Part shown: piece by piece, positions 46,012 through 56,828 of the stretch
How positions within the stretch are numbered: the first letter of the stretch is position 1
Layout of the letters: each line of letters starts with the position of its first letter
NCBI GenBank assembly: GCA_017410195.1
Contig: JAFQRF010000006.1
Coordinates: 1 to 64,000 of the forward strand
DNA from: Clostridia bacterium
Lineage (GTDB): Bacteria > Bacillota > Clostridia > Oscillospirales > Acutalibacteraceae
Direction of reading: 5' to 3'
Length of the DNA stretch: 64,000 nt
Translations under genes and position numbers: made by a program
The notes under the pieces: generated by a model
What the model was told of the DNA's origin: nothing
What the model saw: only the letters and a program-made list of their open reading frames with translations
Databases searched by the model: none

Positions 46012-48048
46012 TTGAGACGTAAAAAGTGGATAGTAACTAAAGGCAATAAGGATTTGGCGGCTCAGGTTGCACAGGAGCTGAGCATTGATCCTTTTGCCGC
46101 GTTGCTCGTTACCTCAAGAGGATTTGAAAATACAGACGAAATTGCTGATTTTTTTGACCCGGATGCCCCCTTATGTCTTTCACCGCTGTCAATTGCCGAT
46201 ATGGGCAAGGCAGCGGACAGAATCAACAGAGCCATTGACGATTTCGAGATGATATGCGTTTTCGGCGATTATGATGCCGACGGCGTTACCGCAACGGCGC
46301 TTCTCTATTCGTATCTCGAAACGAGAGGTGCGAATGTTATCCGTTATATTCCCGACAGACTTACCGAAGGCTACGGCCTTAACATCGGAGCAATTGAACA
46401 CTTGTGTGAAATGGGCGTGAAGCTTATTGTTACGGTTGATAACGGTGTTTCGGCGATTGATGAAGCGGTAAGAGCAAAGGAGCTCGGAATCGATTTGATA
46501 ATCACCGACCACCATAAGGTCGGCGATGTTCTGCCCGATGCGGTTGCGGTTGTTGACCCTCACCGTGAGGACTGTCCCAGCAGCTTCAAGGAAATGTCGG
46601 GTGTCGGAGTTGCTTTCAAGCTCGCATGTGCGCTTGAAGGTGATGACGGCGATATACTTATCGAAGAATACGGTGATCTTGTTGCGCTCGGCACGATAGG
46701 CGATGTTGTTACCCTTACGGGTGAAAACCGTGTTATGGTTCGCAGAGGTCTCAGACTCATAAATGAATGCCCCCGCCCCGGCATCAATGCGCTTATGGAG
46801 ATTGCGGGTGTCGGCGAAAAGATTTTTTCGGCATCTACGGCGGCATTTACCGTCTGCCCGAGAATCAATGCTGCAGGCAGAATGGGTTCAGCAAATAAGG
46901 CGCTTGATTTGCTCCTCAGCGATGATGATGTTGCGGCAGAGCAGATTGCTCAGGTTATCAATGAAATGAATTCGGAGCGACAGCAGACGGAAACTTCCAT
47001 TTTTTCGAGTGCAGCTGCAATGATTAATTCCGAAACGGGAATAATCAATGATAAGATTATTGTTGTTGACGGTGAAGGCTGGCATCAGGGTGTTATCGGC
47101 ATTGTTGCCGCAAGAATAACCGAAAGATACGGCAGACCGTGCATTGTTATTTCCCGTGAGGGCGATACGGCAAGGGGATCGTGCCGAAGCATCGAGGGCT
47201 TTTCGATTTACGATGCGATAGAAGCTGTTTCCGATTGCCTTGATCATTTCGGCGGTCACACTCTTGCAGCGGGCCTCGGACTTAAATCGTCAAGAATCGA
47301 AGAATTCAGACACAGAATAAACGAATATGCAGCGGATAAACCGATGCCTTTTGCTCTGCAGAAAATCGATTGCCGTCTGCTTCCGACTTCAATAAGTCTT
47401 GATATGCTTTCAGCGATAAGCCTTCTTGAGCCGTTTGGCTCGGGAAATCCTCAGCCGTGCTTCGGGCTTTTCGGTGTTAAAATAGAAGAAACCGCATCCG
47501 TATCCGAAGGTAAGCATATGAGAATGGTTGTTTCCAAAAACGGTGCAAGAACGGGTGTTGTATTTTTCGGAATGCCCGAGAGAAGATTTCCTTATGAAAA
47601 GGGCGACACGGTTGACCTTGCAGTCAATCTTGACAGAAATGTTTATAACGGAGAAACAAGGGTTTCGGTTATAATAAGAGGAATCAAGCCTTCGCAGACC
47701 GACGATGAAAAGGTTCTCCGCTCAATAGAGCTTTACGATAAATTTTCAAGGCATGAAAACCTTACTGCTGAAGAAGCAGAAGCAATTCTGCCCGACAGAC
47801 AGCTTCAGGTTGAGGTTTTCAAAGCGATAAAAGCAAAGCCGCTGAAGGACAAGGAATGCGAGGTTCTTTGCGTAAGACTCGGCGATGACGGCGGAAACCT
47901 TGCAAAAATAAATGCGGTTATAGATATAATGCTTGAAATGGGCATTCTTGAAGAAACATTGGAAGATACAGTATATGTTCCCGAAAATCCTCCGAAGGTA
48001 AATCTCGAGGAGTCGGAAATTATGAAGAGGTTAAGAAGTTTTCTTTGA
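46012..48048 (+). CDS. recJ: Single-stranded-DNA-specific exonuclease RecJ
   Basis: About 678 residues from the TTG at 46012; a TTG at 46006 is the alternative and the ribosome site AAAGGA at 45996-46001 does not choose cleanly. The DHH phosphoesterase motifs are present: CVFGDYDADGVTATALLY, VTVDNGVSAIDEA, IITDHHKVGDVLPDA, VVDPHREDC, the later AAGRMGSANKALDLLL and the DHHA1 motif FGGHTLAAGLGL. An OB-like domain follows. RecJ digests single strands 5'-3' in recombination and mismatch repair. It is first in a long run of housekeeping genes. Confidence 0.93.
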   Translation: MRRKKWIVTKGNKDLAAQVAQELSIDPFAALLVTSRGFENTDEIADFFDPDAPLCLSPLSIADMGKAADRINRAIDDFEMICVFGDYDADGVTATALLYSYLETRGANVIRYIPDRLTEGYGLNIGAIEHLCEMGVKLIVTVDNGVSAIDEAVRAKELGIDLIITDHHKVGDVLPDAVAVVDPHREDCPSSFKEMSGVGVAFKLACALEGDDGDILIEEYGDLVALGTIGDVVTLTGENRVMVRRGLRLINECPRPGINALMEIAGVGEKIFSASTAAFTVCPRINAAGRMGSANKALDLLLSDDDVAAEQIAQVINEMNSERQQTETSIFSSAAAMINSETGIINDKIIVVDGEGWHQGVIGIVAARITERYGRPCIVISREGDTARGSCRSIEGFSIYDAIEAVSDCLDHFGGHTLAAGLGLKSSRIEEFRHRINEYAADKPMPFALQKIDCRLLPTSISLDMLSAISLLEPFGSGNPQPCFGLFGVKIEETASVSEGKHMRMVVSKNGARTGVVFFGMPERRFPYEKGDTVDLAVNLDRNVYNGETRVSVIIRGIKPSQTDDEKVLRSIELYDKFSRHENLTAEEAEAILPDRQLQVEVFKAIKAKPLKDKECEVLCVRLGDDGGNLAKINAVIDIMLEMGILEETLEDTVYVPENPPKVNLEESEIMKRLRSFL

Positions 48049-48067
48049 TTTGAATTGAGGAAGAGAT

Positions 48068-50278
48068 ATGAAAGACTTTAAAAAGACAAGTGTATGCAGC
48101 AGCTCTTCTCCCGAAGAATGCATGGAGCTTTTGTTTGAGCTTATCGGTGATAATTGCACCGAAAAGGAAGCGTGCGATATAAAAAGGGCATATCAGATTG
48201 CAAATGAAGCGCATGCGGGGCAGAAACGCCTTTCGGGTGAGCCTTATATTGTGCATCCTCTCAGCGTTGCGATAATCCTTGCAAGTCTCGGTATGGACGA
48301 GGCTTCAATCATTGCGGCAATTCTTCACGATACCGTTGAGGATACCAAGATGACCAACGCAGAGGTCAAGCGTGAATTCGGAGAAACGATTGCAGAGCTT
48401 GTTGAGGGTGTCACAAAAATCGGAAAGGTGCCTCTTCAGACAAAAGAAGAGCAGCAGGCGGAGAATATCCGCAAGATGCTTATTGCGATGTCGAGAGATA
48501 TCCGTGTTATCATCATCAAACTTGCCGACAGACTTCACAATATGAGAACACTTATGTTCAAGCCTGAGCAAAGACGCAGGGAGATTGCACTTGAAACGAT
48601 TGAAATTTATGCTCCCATTGCGCACAGACTCGGTATCCGACCCATTAAAGAAGAACTTGAAGATCTTTCTATCAGCTATCTTGACCATGTGGCATATCAC
48701 GAGATTGAGGAATCCCTTGAAAAGCAGAGCAAAACCAGAAATGAATTTCTTGAAGAAACCAAAACAAGAATTGAAGACAGAATAAAATCCGTTGTCAGCG
48801 GTGCACAAGTTAACGGAAGAATCAAATCCGTTCACGGCATATACCGAAAAATGTATATGCAGAATAAGAATTTTGACCAAATTTATGATATTTACGCAGT
48901 CAGAATTATTGTTGATACCGTAATCGACTGCTATAACTGTCTCGGCGTTATTCATGATATGTTCAAGCCCATTCCGGGCAGATTCAAGGACTATATTTCA
49001 ACGCCGAAGCCCAATATGTATCAGTCGCTTCATACAACCGTTATCGGTAAAGAAGGCATTCCGTTTGAGGTTCAGATAAGAACATGGGAAATGCACCATA
49101 CCGCAGAATTCGGTATTGCGGCGCACTGGAAATACAAGCTCGGAATCAACGGAACGGCAAAGTTCGAGGAGCGTCTTACATGGATAAGACAGCTTCTTGA
49201 AAATCAGAGCGATGACGAAAACGTTGAGGACATTGTTTCGACAATCAAGAGTGATCTTGTTCCCGAGGAAGTTTTTGTTTTTACTCCGAAGGGCGATGTT
49301 TTCAGCCTTCCCATGGGTTCGACTGTTATTGATTTTGCTTATGCCATTCACTCTGCGGTCGGCAATAAAATGGTCGGCGCAAAAGTTGACGGCAGAATCG
49401 TACCGCTTGATTATAACGTGAAAACGGGCGAAATTATAGAGATTATGACTTCATCTCAGCAGGGTAAGGGTCCCAGCAGAGATTGGCTCAACATTGTCAA
49501 AACCAGTCAGGCGAGAAGCAAAATCCGCCAGTGGTTCAAAAAAGAGCGCAGAGATGAAAATATCGTTGAGGGTAAGGCTCAGCTTGAACGTGAATTCAAG
49601 CGTAATTTTATCCGCCTGACAGATGATGAATATGAGGAGTTTGTTCTTAAAATTGCCGAAAGACAGCATTGCAAGACTCTGGATGATTTCTATGCTGCAA
49701 TCGGCTACGGCGGCGTTTCGCTTATCCGCCTTATGCCCAGAATCAAGGAGGATTACGGCAAACTCAAAAAGTCCGATGAACCCGTTATTGTAACGGCACC
49801 TGTCAAAAAGAGAACAAAGAGCAACGAGGGCGTTATCGTTGAGGGTATCGACAATTGCCTTATCAAATTCTCTCGTTGCTGCAATCCTCTTCCCGGTGAC
49901 GATATAATCGGATTTATCACGAGAGGCCACGGCGTTTCAATTCATACTAAAAAGTGTACTAATGTACCGGATGATATCGGCAAGGCGGGTGAGCCTGAAA
50001 GGTGGATTACCGCTTACTGGGATACCAATGTCAAAGAAGATTTTAAATGTACTCTGCAGCTATTCTGCCTTAACAGAATCGGGCTTCTTGCGGATGTTTC
50101 AAGCCTTCTTGCAAGTATGAGAATTATGATTAATGATATCAGTACAAGAAATACAAGTGACGGCAGAGCAATCGTTATGGTCACCGTTTCGGTCAACGGC
50201 GTTGAGCATTTGAATTCGCTTGTTGCAAAAATCGATAAAATTGACGGCGTACTCAGCATCGAAAGAAGCGGCGTTTAA
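48068..50278 (+). CDS. rel: Bifunctional (p)ppGpp synthetase/hydrolase
   Basis: 736 residues, typical of Rel. The HD hydrolase domain ([32 protein letters not shown]) comes first, then the synthetase ([42 protein letters not shown]), the TGS domain ([31 protein letters not shown]), a zinc-finger-like region ([18 protein letters not shown]) and a C-terminal ACT domain. Both catalytic sites look intact, so it should make and degrade the stringent-response alarmone. It follows recJ by 19 bases and is next to dtd as in many Firmicutes. Confidence 0.95.
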   Translation: MKDFKKTSVCSSSSPEECMELLFELIGDNCTEKEACDIKRAYQIANEAHAGQKRLSGEPYIVHPLSVAIILASLGMDEASIIAAILHDTVEDTKMTNAEVKREFGETIAELVEGVTKIGKVPLQTKEEQQAENIRKMLIAMSRDIRVIIIKLADRLHNMRTLMFKPEQRRREIALETIEIYAPIAHRLGIRPIKEELEDLSISYLDHVAYHEIEESLEKQSKTRNEFLEETKTRIEDRIKSVVSGAQVNGRIKSVHGIYRKMYMQNKNFDQIYDIYAVRIIVDTVIDCYNCLGVIHDMFKPIPGRFKDYISTPKPNMYQSLHTTVIGKEGIPFEVQIRTWEMHHTAEFGIAAHWKYKLGINGTAKFEERLTWIRQLLENQSDDENVEDIVSTIKSDLVPEEVFVFTPKGDVFSLPMGSTVIDFAYAIHSAVGNKMVGAKVDGRIVPLDYNVKTGEIIEIMTSSQQGKGPSRDWLNIVKTSQARSKIRQWFKKERRDENIVEGKAQLEREFKRNFIRLTDDEYEEFVLKIAERQHCKTLDDFYAAIGYGGVSLIRLMPRIKEDYGKLKKSDEPVIVTAPVKKRTKSNEGVIVEGIDNCLIKFSRCCNPLPGDDIIGFITRGHGVSIHTKKCTNVPDDIGKAGEPERWITAYWDTNVKEDFKCTLQLFCLNRIGLLADVSSLLASMRIMINDISTRNTSDGRAIVMVTVSVNGVEHLNSLVAKIDKIDGVLSIERSGV

Positions 50279-50289
50279 GAGGTAATAAA

Positions 50290-50748
50290 ATGAGAGCAGT
50301 TATTCAGCGTGTAAACAAATCCTCCGTCAGCGTTGACGGTGAAATAAAAGGCAGTGTCGGCAAGGGCTATAACATTCTTCTCGGCGTTATGGACGGAGAT
50401 ACCGAAAAGCAGGCAGAGCTTCTTGCTTCAAAGGTTGCAAAGCTCCGTGTATTTGAGGATGAAGCGGGAAAGATGAATAAAAGCGTAACTGATATCGGCG
50501 GTGAAATTCTTGTTGTTTCGCAGTTTACTCTCTGTGCAGATATAAAGAAAGGCAACCGTCCTTCGTTTACCGATTCCGCACCTCCCGAAGATGCAAACCG
50601 CCTTTATGAATTCTTCTGTTCAAAGCTGCGTGAAAACGGAATTTCAAAGGTTGAAACAGGCGTTTTTGCGGCGGAAATGAAGGTAGAAATCGAAAATGAC
50701 GGCCCCGTAACGATTGTTATGGATACAGATATATGGGAAAAAAGGTGA
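50290..50748 (+). CDS. dtd: D-aminoacyl-tRNA deacylase
   Basis: 152 residues, family length. [17 protein letters not shown] is the canonical N-terminus, [24 protein letters not shown] carries the active-site SQFT motif, and [24 protein letters not shown] includes the conserved Gly-cisPro-type end NDGPVT. It removes D-amino acids from mischarged tRNAs. It lies 11 bases after rel, the common rel-dtd pair. Confidence 0.95.
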   Translation: MRAVIQRVNKSSVSVDGEIKGSVGKGYNILLGVMDGDTEKQAELLASKVAKLRVFEDEAGKMNKSVTDIGGEILVVSQFTLCADIKKGNRPSFTDSAPPEDANRLYEFFCSKLRENGISKVETGVFAAEMKVEIENDGPVTIVMDTDIWEKR

Positions 50749-50752
50749 GAAA

Positions 50753-51394
50753 ATGAAAATAACTCAGTTGTATCTCGGTCATGAGATATTCGCAAACTGT
50801 TATCTGCTCGTTGACGAAGCAACGGGGGATGCGGCGATTGTTGACCCTGCATGGTATACGGATGAATTAAAAAACACGCTTGCCGAAAACGGTGCAAATT
50901 TGAAATACATATTATTGACACACGGTCATTTTGACCATATTTTCGGAGTTTACGGACTCAAAGAGGCGACGGGTGCAAAGGTTGCAATTCATAAAAATGA
51001 TGCAGGTCACCTTCTCGATGAAAGCAAGAGCCTTGCAAAGGGCAATATGCCCGAGCCGCAGAAACCGGTCGAAGCTGATCTTTTAGTTGATGAGGGTGAC
51101 GTTATCACACTCGGTGAAAGTAAAATCAAGGTTATGCATACTCCGGGTCATACAATGGGCGGCGTGTGCTACATTCTTGAAGATGACAGAGTTATCATCA
51201 GCGGCGATACTCTTTTCTGCATGACCGCAGGAAGAACCGATTTTGCAGACGGCAGCGACGAGCTTATGATTCAGTCGCTCAAAAGACTTATCGCCCTTGA
51301 CGGCGATTACAGAGTTCTGCCCGGTCACAACAGAGAAACAACTCTTGAAAGAGAAAGAACACGCAATTGGTATATCAGAAGGATGGTAAAATAA
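50753..51394 (+). CDS. MBL-fold metallohydrolase (glyoxalase II-like)
   Basis: 213 residues from the ATG at 50753, which has AAAGGTGA upstream; a longer frame reaches back into dtd. The metal motif LTHGHFDHIFG is the HxHxDH signature, followed by TPGHTMGGVCY, ISGDTLFCMTAGRTDF and LPGHNRETT. It belongs to the hydroxyacylglutathione hydrolase-like group and most likely cleaves a small thioester or ester. It is 4 bases after dtd and touches hemZ, so it is part of the same transcript. Confidence 0.9.
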   Translation: MKITQLYLGHEIFANCYLLVDEATGDAAIVDPAWYTDELKNTLAENGANLKYILLTHGHFDHIFGVYGLKEATGAKVAIHKNDAGHLLDESKSLAKGNMPEPQKPVEADLLVDEGDVITLGESKIKVMHTPGHTMGGVCYILEDDRVIISGDTLFCMTAGRTDFADGSDELMIQSLKRLIALDGDYRVLPGHNRETTLERERTRNWYIRRMVK

Positions 51395-52864
51395 GTGATA
51401 TTAAGAATTTTCGGTCACGATTTTCATTATGAATGCGAAAGTCTGTGCAGGGTGTATTTCCCTAACGAAAAAATTAATATAGTTTATGACGAAAGCGGGG
51501 AGGACGATAAAACCGTTATTACCCGCTGTGCACCGATTGACGGCGGAAACCATGTTGAGGTTGAAGCGGTTATCGGTGGTGAGAAGAAATCTTTGACCGC
51601 AGAAGTTTATGCCGATGAATCCGAGCTTCACGATAAAAGTGAGCTGAGAATCTGTCAGCTTATCTTTGAGGCACTTTCGGATATAACGGGCTATACTCCG
51701 CCGTGGGGCATTCAGACAGGCGTTCGCCCCTCAAAGCTGATGCTTCGCCTCATTGACGAAATGGGCGAAGAAGATGCGCTCTGCTATTTCAAAGAGGATT
51801 TGCTCGTCAGCGAAGAAAAAACCGCCCTTGCCCATACCGTTGCAAAAGCGGAAGAAAAAATAATAAATCTCTCACGGAATAATTCGTTCAGTCTTTATGT
51901 TTCGATTCCCTTCTGCCCTTCAAGATGCAGTTATTGTTCTTTTGTTTCGCATTCGATAGATAATGCGAACGCAAAAAGAATTCTTCCCGATTATCTTGAA
52001 AAGCTTGCCGAGGAAATCGAACTGACGGGAAAAATCGTATCCGAACTCGGTCTGAAACTCGAAAGCATATATTTCGGCGGCGGTACTCCGGGTGTTCTTG
52101 AAGCACCGCAGATGGACAGACTTCTCGGAGCAATCGAAAAGAGCTTTGATTTGTCAACGCTCAGGGAGTATACCGTCGAGGTCGGCAGACCGGATACCGT
52201 AACTCCCGAAAAGCTGCGTATTCTCAGGCTTCACAATGTCGGCAGAATCAGCATAAATCCTCAGACCTTCAATCAGAAAACTCTTGAGGAAATCGGCAGA
52301 AGGCATTCGGTTGAGCAGTCAGTTAAGGCATATCAGCTTGCAAAGGCATACGGTTTCGACAGTGTCAATATGGATTTGATAGCGGGTTTGCCGGGCGAAA
52401 GCTTTGAGGATTTCCGTTCAAGCGTTGATACGGCGATTTCGCTTTCTCCCGAAAACATAACAGTACATACTCTTGCTCTCAAGCGTTCGTCAAATCTCGG
52501 TACATCGGGTGCAGAGGTTACGGGAGGCAACACCGCAAAAAAGATGCTCGAATATGCATCAGAAAGGCTCGGGAAAGGCGGATATGCACCATACTATATG
52601 TATAGGCAGAGCAAATGTGTCGGCAACCTCGAAAATGTCGGCTGGTGCAAAGATGGCAAAGACTGCCTTTATAATGTCTTTATGATGGAAGAGTGCCACA
52701 CCGTTATTGCCGTCGGCGCAGGTGCGGTGACAAAGCTCTGCGAGCCGGGTACAACAAACGTTGAACGCATTTTTAATTATAAATATCCTTATGAATATAT
52801 TTCCGGATTTGACAAAATCATTGAACGCAAAAACGGAATAAAGAGCTTTTATTTGTCATACTAA
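51395..52864 (+). CDS. hemZ: Oxygen-independent coproporphyrinogen dehydrogenase-like HemZ
   Basis: 489 residues with a GTG start directly after the upstream stop; AAGGATGG at 51379-51386 supports it. The radical SAM cluster motif CPSRCSYCSF is near residue 172, and IYFGGGTPGVLE, RISINPQTFNQKTLEEIGRRH and VNMDLIAGLPGES follow in family order. An N-terminal 160-residue region is typical for HemZ rather than HemN. The annotated reaction is anaerobic oxidation of coproporphyrinogen III, but in a bacterium with no other haem genes in view the true substrate is open. Confidence 0.88.
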   Translation: MILRIFGHDFHYECESLCRVYFPNEKINIVYDESGEDDKTVITRCAPIDGGNHVEVEAVIGGEKKSLTAEVYADESELHDKSELRICQLIFEALSDITGYTPPWGIQTGVRPSKLMLRLIDEMGEEDALCYFKEDLLVSEEKTALAHTVAKAEEKIINLSRNNSFSLYVSIPFCPSRCSYCSFVSHSIDNANAKRILPDYLEKLAEEIELTGKIVSELGLKLESIYFGGGTPGVLEAPQMDRLLGAIEKSFDLSTLREYTVEVGRPDTVTPEKLRILRLHNVGRISINPQTFNQKTLEEIGRRHSVEQSVKAYQLAKAYGFDSVNMDLIAGLPGESFEDFRSSVDTAISLSPENITVHTLALKRSSNLGTSGAEVTGGNTAKKMLEYASERLGKGGYAPYYMYRQSKCVGNLENVGWCKDGKDCLYNVFMMEECHTVIAVGAGAVTKLCEPGTTNVERIFNYKYPYEYISGFDKIIERKNGIKSFYLSY

Positions 52865-52884
52865 ATTTTATAGGGTGATGACAA

Positions 52885-53799
52885 ATGGATAAAAAATTTA
52901 CTTACAAAGAAATAAACAGACTTGCGCAGGAACCGGAAAAATTCGTTTCGGAATGCTCCCGTGCATACCGTCATGCGGTTGATGAGGTTGCGACTGCAAT
53001 ATTCAAAAATCATGCAAGAAAAATTATTATGCTTGCAGGTCCGAGTTCATCGGGCAAAACGACAACCGCAAGAGTTCTCTCCGAATCGATAAACAGGCTT
53101 GGCGGAAAGGCGTATACGGTATCTCTTGATGATTTTTATTTGCCGAGGAACGTTCAGTATCCGCTTGATGAAAACGGTAAACCCGATTTTGAATGCGTTG
53201 AGGCACTTGACCTTGATTTGCTGCATTCTTCGCTGCGCAGTATTGCACGCAACGAAAAAACAATGCTCCCTGTTTTTGATTTCAAAACGGGAATGAGAGT
53301 TGAAAATTCAAAAACCGTTGAACTGCATGAAAATGATGTTATAATTGTTGAGGGGCTTCATGCCTTGAATCCCGTTATAACCGATACTCTTGATGAAGCA
53401 AAGCTTTTCAGAATTTATATAAGCGTATCGTCAAGAGTTTATGATGACGTCGGTGAGGTTCTTCTTTCAAAACGCGATTTAAGATTTGTCAGAAGAATGC
53501 TGAGAGATTATCAGTTCCGCTCGATGCCTGTTGAACGCACCTTTGAAATCTGGGGGAGCGTCATGCGCGGTGAGGATAAATATCTCTTTCCTTTTGAAAA
53601 TCTTGCGGATGTCAGAATCAATTCGTTTCATCCGTGTGAACCGTGCATTTTTTCGAAATCTGCGGTTGAACGCCTGGCTGATGTCGGCGGTGAATTCAAA
53701 GAAAATGCGGATTTGCTGCTGAGAAAGCTCAGCTTATTTAAAGATACAGATTATAATATTCTTCCCGAGGATTCCTTGCTCAGAGAATTTACGGGATAA
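52885..53799 (+). CDS. Uridine kinase/phosphoribulokinase-family nucleoside kinase
   Basis: 304 residues. The P-loop is AGPSSSGKTTTARVLSES, followed by VSLDDFYLPR and FDFKTGMRV; VIIVEGLHALNPV is the Walker B-like strand. It resembles the Clostridia nucleoside kinase but lacks the N-terminal TGS and threonyl-tRNA-synthetase-like domain that many members carry (about 550 residues). Its substrate is probably uridine, cytidine or another nucleoside. It is 20 bases after hemZ, and AGGGTGATGA is its ribosome site. Confidence 0.87.
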   Translation: MDKKFTYKEINRLAQEPEKFVSECSRAYRHAVDEVATAIFKNHARKIIMLAGPSSSGKTTTARVLSESINRLGGKAYTVSLDDFYLPRNVQYPLDENGKPDFECVEALDLDLLHSSLRSIARNEKTMLPVFDFKTGMRVENSKTVELHENDVIIVEGLHALNPVITDTLDEAKLFRIYISVSSRVYDDVGEVLLSKRDLRFVRRMLRDYQFRSMPVERTFEIWGSVMRGEDKYLFPFENLADVRINSFHPCEPCIFSKSAVERLADVGGEFKENADLLLRKLSLFKDTDYNILPEDSLLREFTG

Positions 53800-53816
53800 A
53801 AAGGAGTGTGAGCCTT

Positions 53817-55640
53817 TTGGCTTCCGAAAAGAAACAGTCAGTCTTAAACGGCGCAATGATGCTTATGTTTGCCGTTGTGCTTGTCAAGCTTATCGGCGCA
53901 TTGTTCAAAATTCCGCTGACGGATATGCTTGGCGCAACCGGCAGAGGATATTTCAACTCGGCATATGAAGTTTATACACCCATTTTTGCAATCTCAATGG
54001 CGGGTCTGCCCGTTGCGGTTTCAAGAATGGTTGCGGAAAACGTTGCCCTCAATAAGTACAGAGATGCGAGAATGGTTTTCAGGGTTTCGCAAAGAATATT
54101 TATTCTTGTCGGCATAGTCGGAACTCTTGTTCTGCTTCTTGCAGCCTATCCTTATACCGTTTTTGTTGCCGGCTCAAAGAGCCTTCCTGCGGTTTTGTGT
54201 GTCGCTCCTTCAATATTCTTCTGCTGCTATATGTCGGCTTACAGAGGTTATTACGAGGGTTTGCGCAACATGACTCCCACCGCAATTTCTCAGGTTATTG
54301 AGGCACTCGGTAAGCTTCTTATAGGGCTTGCACTTGCAAAAATCGTTATTTCCGTCGGTGTGAATCAGTATGAAGCCGGCATGCTCGCTTCGGGAAATGT
54401 TTCATCAGTTGTTTTCGGCAATACCGTAACCAGCGATACCGAGGCAAACAGCGTAATTATTCCATGGGCTGCCGCAGGAGCGGTTATGGGTGTTACGGTC
54501 GGTTCAATTGCAAGCACGGTCTTTCTTATAATTCGTCACAAACTGAAGGGTGACGGATTTACGAGAGTTCAGCTTGTCAATTCTCCGAAAGCGGCTCCTT
54601 CGGATTCGATTGCAAAGGAAATGATAAAAATTGCAATCCCCATGGTTATCAGTGCTCTTGTTCTCAACATAACAAATCTTATTGATACCGTGACCATTCA
54701 GTCAAGACTTATTTCAGCCCTTAATTCGGATTTCAATACCGTAATGCAGATGCATTCCGAAGCATTCAACGAGGCTGTAAGACTTTCAAGACTCAACATC
54801 AATGATATAAAGGAAGTTAAAAACTACCTTTGGGGCGTTTACGGAACGGCGCTTGACTTCAAAAATCTTGTTCCGACCATAACAATTCAGCTTGGCGTCA
54901 GCGCATTGCCTGCTCTTGCTGCTGCATGGGCAGTCAAGGAAAAATCATCAATTAAATCAACGGTTGAAACTGTTATAAGAATCAGCATGCTTGTTGCTCT
55001 GCCTGCAGGTATCGGTATGGCTGCTCTTTCGAAGCCTATTCTTGAGATTATTTATGCAAGAGGACTCAGCTCCGATGCTATTCCCAGCGTTGTTCCCATT
55101 CTTGCCGCTTACGGACTTGCAACTCCCGTTATGGCAATTTCCACGCCCACAACAAATATGCTTCAGGCAATCGGCAGAACGGATATTCCGGTTAAATCCG
55201 TTGTTGTCGGTGCAATTGTAAAGATTATCTGCAACTTTGTCCTTGTCGGTAATCCCAAAATCAATATTTACGGAGCAGTTGTCGGAACGGTTCTTTTCTA
55301 TGTTGTAATTGTTGTTTGCAACCTGACTTCGCTTATAAAGATTTCGCAGGTGAAGGTTAACTGGAAATCCGTTTTTGTCAAACCCGCAATCTGCGCTGCT
55401 CTCTGCGGAATCACCGCTTTTGCGGCAAACGGTCTTTTAACAACTCTTTTCCCTTCCGACCCGTCACAGAGCATTATCAATATGGGAACAATTTCTGCCG
55501 TAATTTCCATAGGTCTTGCGGTAATTGTTTATGCGGTTTCTCTTCTCCTTATAAAAGGAATTGCCCGTGAAGACGTAATTGTTTTGCCAAAAGGAGAAAA
55601 AATTGCAAAAACCCTTGAAAAATACGGACTTTTAGGTTAA
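53817..55640 (+). CDS. MOP-family lipid-linked oligosaccharide flippase (MurJ/SpoVB-type)
   Basis: About 607 residues with a likely TTG start at 53817; the GTG at 53808 is only 1 base from the AAGGAG site. About 14 hydrophobic helices are visible. The pattern VLVKLIGALFKIPLTDMLGATGRGYFN and SAYRGYYEGLRNMTPTAISQVIEALGKLL is characteristic of the polysaccharide-biosynthesis flippases that include SpoVB and YabM of Bacillus. Together with the downstream mazG-rqcP-yabP-yabQ-divIC this matches the yabM position. It probably moves a lipid-linked sugar across the membrane for wall or spore cortex building. Confidence 0.88.
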   Translation: MASEKKQSVLNGAMMLMFAVVLVKLIGALFKIPLTDMLGATGRGYFNSAYEVYTPIFAISMAGLPVAVSRMVAENVALNKYRDARMVFRVSQRIFILVGIVGTLVLLLAAYPYTVFVAGSKSLPAVLCVAPSIFFCCYMSAYRGYYEGLRNMTPTAISQVIEALGKLLIGLALAKIVISVGVNQYEAGMLASGNVSSVVFGNTVTSDTEANSVIIPWAAAGAVMGVTVGSIASTVFLIIRHKLKGDGFTRVQLVNSPKAAPSDSIAKEMIKIAIPMVISALVLNITNLIDTVTIQSRLISALNSDFNTVMQMHSEAFNEAVRLSRLNINDIKEVKNYLWGVYGTALDFKNLVPTITIQLGVSALPALAAAWAVKEKSSIKSTVETVIRISMLVALPAGIGMAALSKPILEIIYARGLSSDAIPSVVPILAAYGLATPVMAISTPTTNMLQAIGRTDIPVKSVVVGAIVKIICNFVLVGNPKINIYGAVVGTVLFYVVIVVCNLTSLIKISQVKVNWKSVFVKPAICAALCGITAFAANGLLTTLFPSDPSQSIINMGTISAVISIGLAVIVYAVSLLLIKGIAREDVIVLPKGEKIAKTLEKYGLLG

Positions 55641-55673
55641 AATAGAATTTGCGTTCACTTGGAGTGTAAAAAA

Positions 55674-56474
55674 ATGGTTGACTTTAAGCAAAAAAACAGT
55701 TATGATATGCAGGATTTGATTGATATAATGCGAATCCTCAGAGAACCCGGCGGATGTCCGTGGGATGCAGAGCAGACTCACGAAAGCATAAAGAAAAATC
55801 TTATCGAAGAAACCTATGAGGTTATTGAGGCTATCAATAAAAACGATAAGGAGCTTCTCTGTGAGGAACTCGGCGATTTGCTTATGCAGGTTGTTTTCCA
55901 TGCTCAGATGGAAAAGGAAGTCGGTGCGTTTGAGTTTAACGATGTTACCGACGGAGTGTGCAAAAAGCTTATCGAACGCCATCCCCATGTTTTCGGTCAG
56001 GTCAGCATTTCGGGTGTTGACGATGTTCTCACCAACTGGGATGCAATTAAAAGAAAGACCAAGGGTCAGAAGACAACCACACAGTCAATGAACAGCGTAC
56101 CAAGAGAGCTTCCCGCTCTTATGAGAGCAACAAAGCTTCAGAAGAAGGCGGCGGATGTCGGCTTTGATTGGAGTGACGTTTCGGGCGCTCTCGATAAGCT
56201 TGAAGAAGAAATTGCGGAACTCAGGCGGGCAATTTCAAATGAAGACTCCGTCAATATGGCGGAAGAACTCGGAGATGTTCTTTTCTCGGCTGTCAATGTT
56301 TCAAGATTTATTAAAACTGACGCAGAAGAGGCACTTACCGCTGCGAGTGATAAATTTCTCGCAAGGTTCACTAAGGTTGAGGCTCTTGCTCAGGAAAGAA
56401 ATATCGACATGAAAACGTCAAGCCTTGAAGAGCTTGATTTGCTCTGGGATGAAGCAAAAGCTTCGAAAGTTTAA
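55674..56474 (+). CDS. mazG: Nucleoside triphosphate pyrophosphohydrolase MazG
   Basis: 266 residues from the ATG at 55674 (GGAGTG upstream). Two MazG domains are visible: GCPWDAEQTHESIKKNLIEE with EELGDLLMQVVFHAQ in the first and LEEEIAELRRA with MAEELGDVLFSAVNVSRF in the second; EE..D metal residues are intact. It hydrolyses non-canonical or excess NTPs. In Bacillus the equivalent YabN carries an extra N-terminal methylase domain, absent here. Confidence 0.93.
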   Translation: MVDFKQKNSYDMQDLIDIMRILREPGGCPWDAEQTHESIKKNLIEETYEVIEAINKNDKELLCEELGDLLMQVVFHAQMEKEVGAFEFNDVTDGVCKKLIERHPHVFGQVSISGVDDVLTNWDAIKRKTKGQKTTTQSMNSVPRELPALMRATKLQKKAADVGFDWSDVSGALDKLEEEIAELRRAISNEDSVNMAEELGDVLFSAVNVSRFIKTDAEEALTAASDKFLARFTKVEALAQERNIDMKTSSLEELDLLWDEAKASKV

Positions 56475-56539
56475 TTTGAATATGAACGCTTTCGGGTGTT
56501 TCATAAAATAGAAAAAGAAAAAAGATTGGAGTAAGAAAA

Positions 56540-56815
56540 ATGAATAAGACAGAACTCGTAAACGCTATCGCTAAGAACGAAGGTATCGAAAAGAAGTGCG
56601 CTGAAAAGGCAGTTAATGCTGTTGTAGCAGCTATCTCAGATGCTCTTGCAGCAGGTGAAAAGGTTCAGCTTATCGGTTTCGGTACATTTGAGGTTCGTGA
56701 GCGCGCTGAGAAGGAAGCTCGTAACCCCAGAACAGGCGAAACAATCAAGGTTGCAGCAACAAAGGTTCCCGCTTTCAAGGCTGGCGCAGCTCTTAAGGCT
56801 AAGGTTGCAAAATAA
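56540..56815 (+). CDS. hup: HU-family DNA-binding protein
   Basis: 91 residues, standard length. The N-terminal helices MNKTELVNAIAKNEG and the arm motif FGTFEVRERAEKEARNPRTGE with KVPAFKAGAALKAKVAK are diagnostic. It bends and compacts DNA. GGAG precedes the ATG by about 7 bases. Its codon use is more biased than the neighbours, as expected for an abundant protein. It stands between mazG and rqcP and has its own terminator. Confidence 0.96.
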   Translation: MNKTELVNAIAKNEGIEKKCAEKAVNAVVAAISDALAAGEKVQLIGFGTFEVRERAEKEARNPRTGETIKVAATKVPAFKAGAALKAKVAK

Positions 56816-56828
56816 TTATATTTCACAT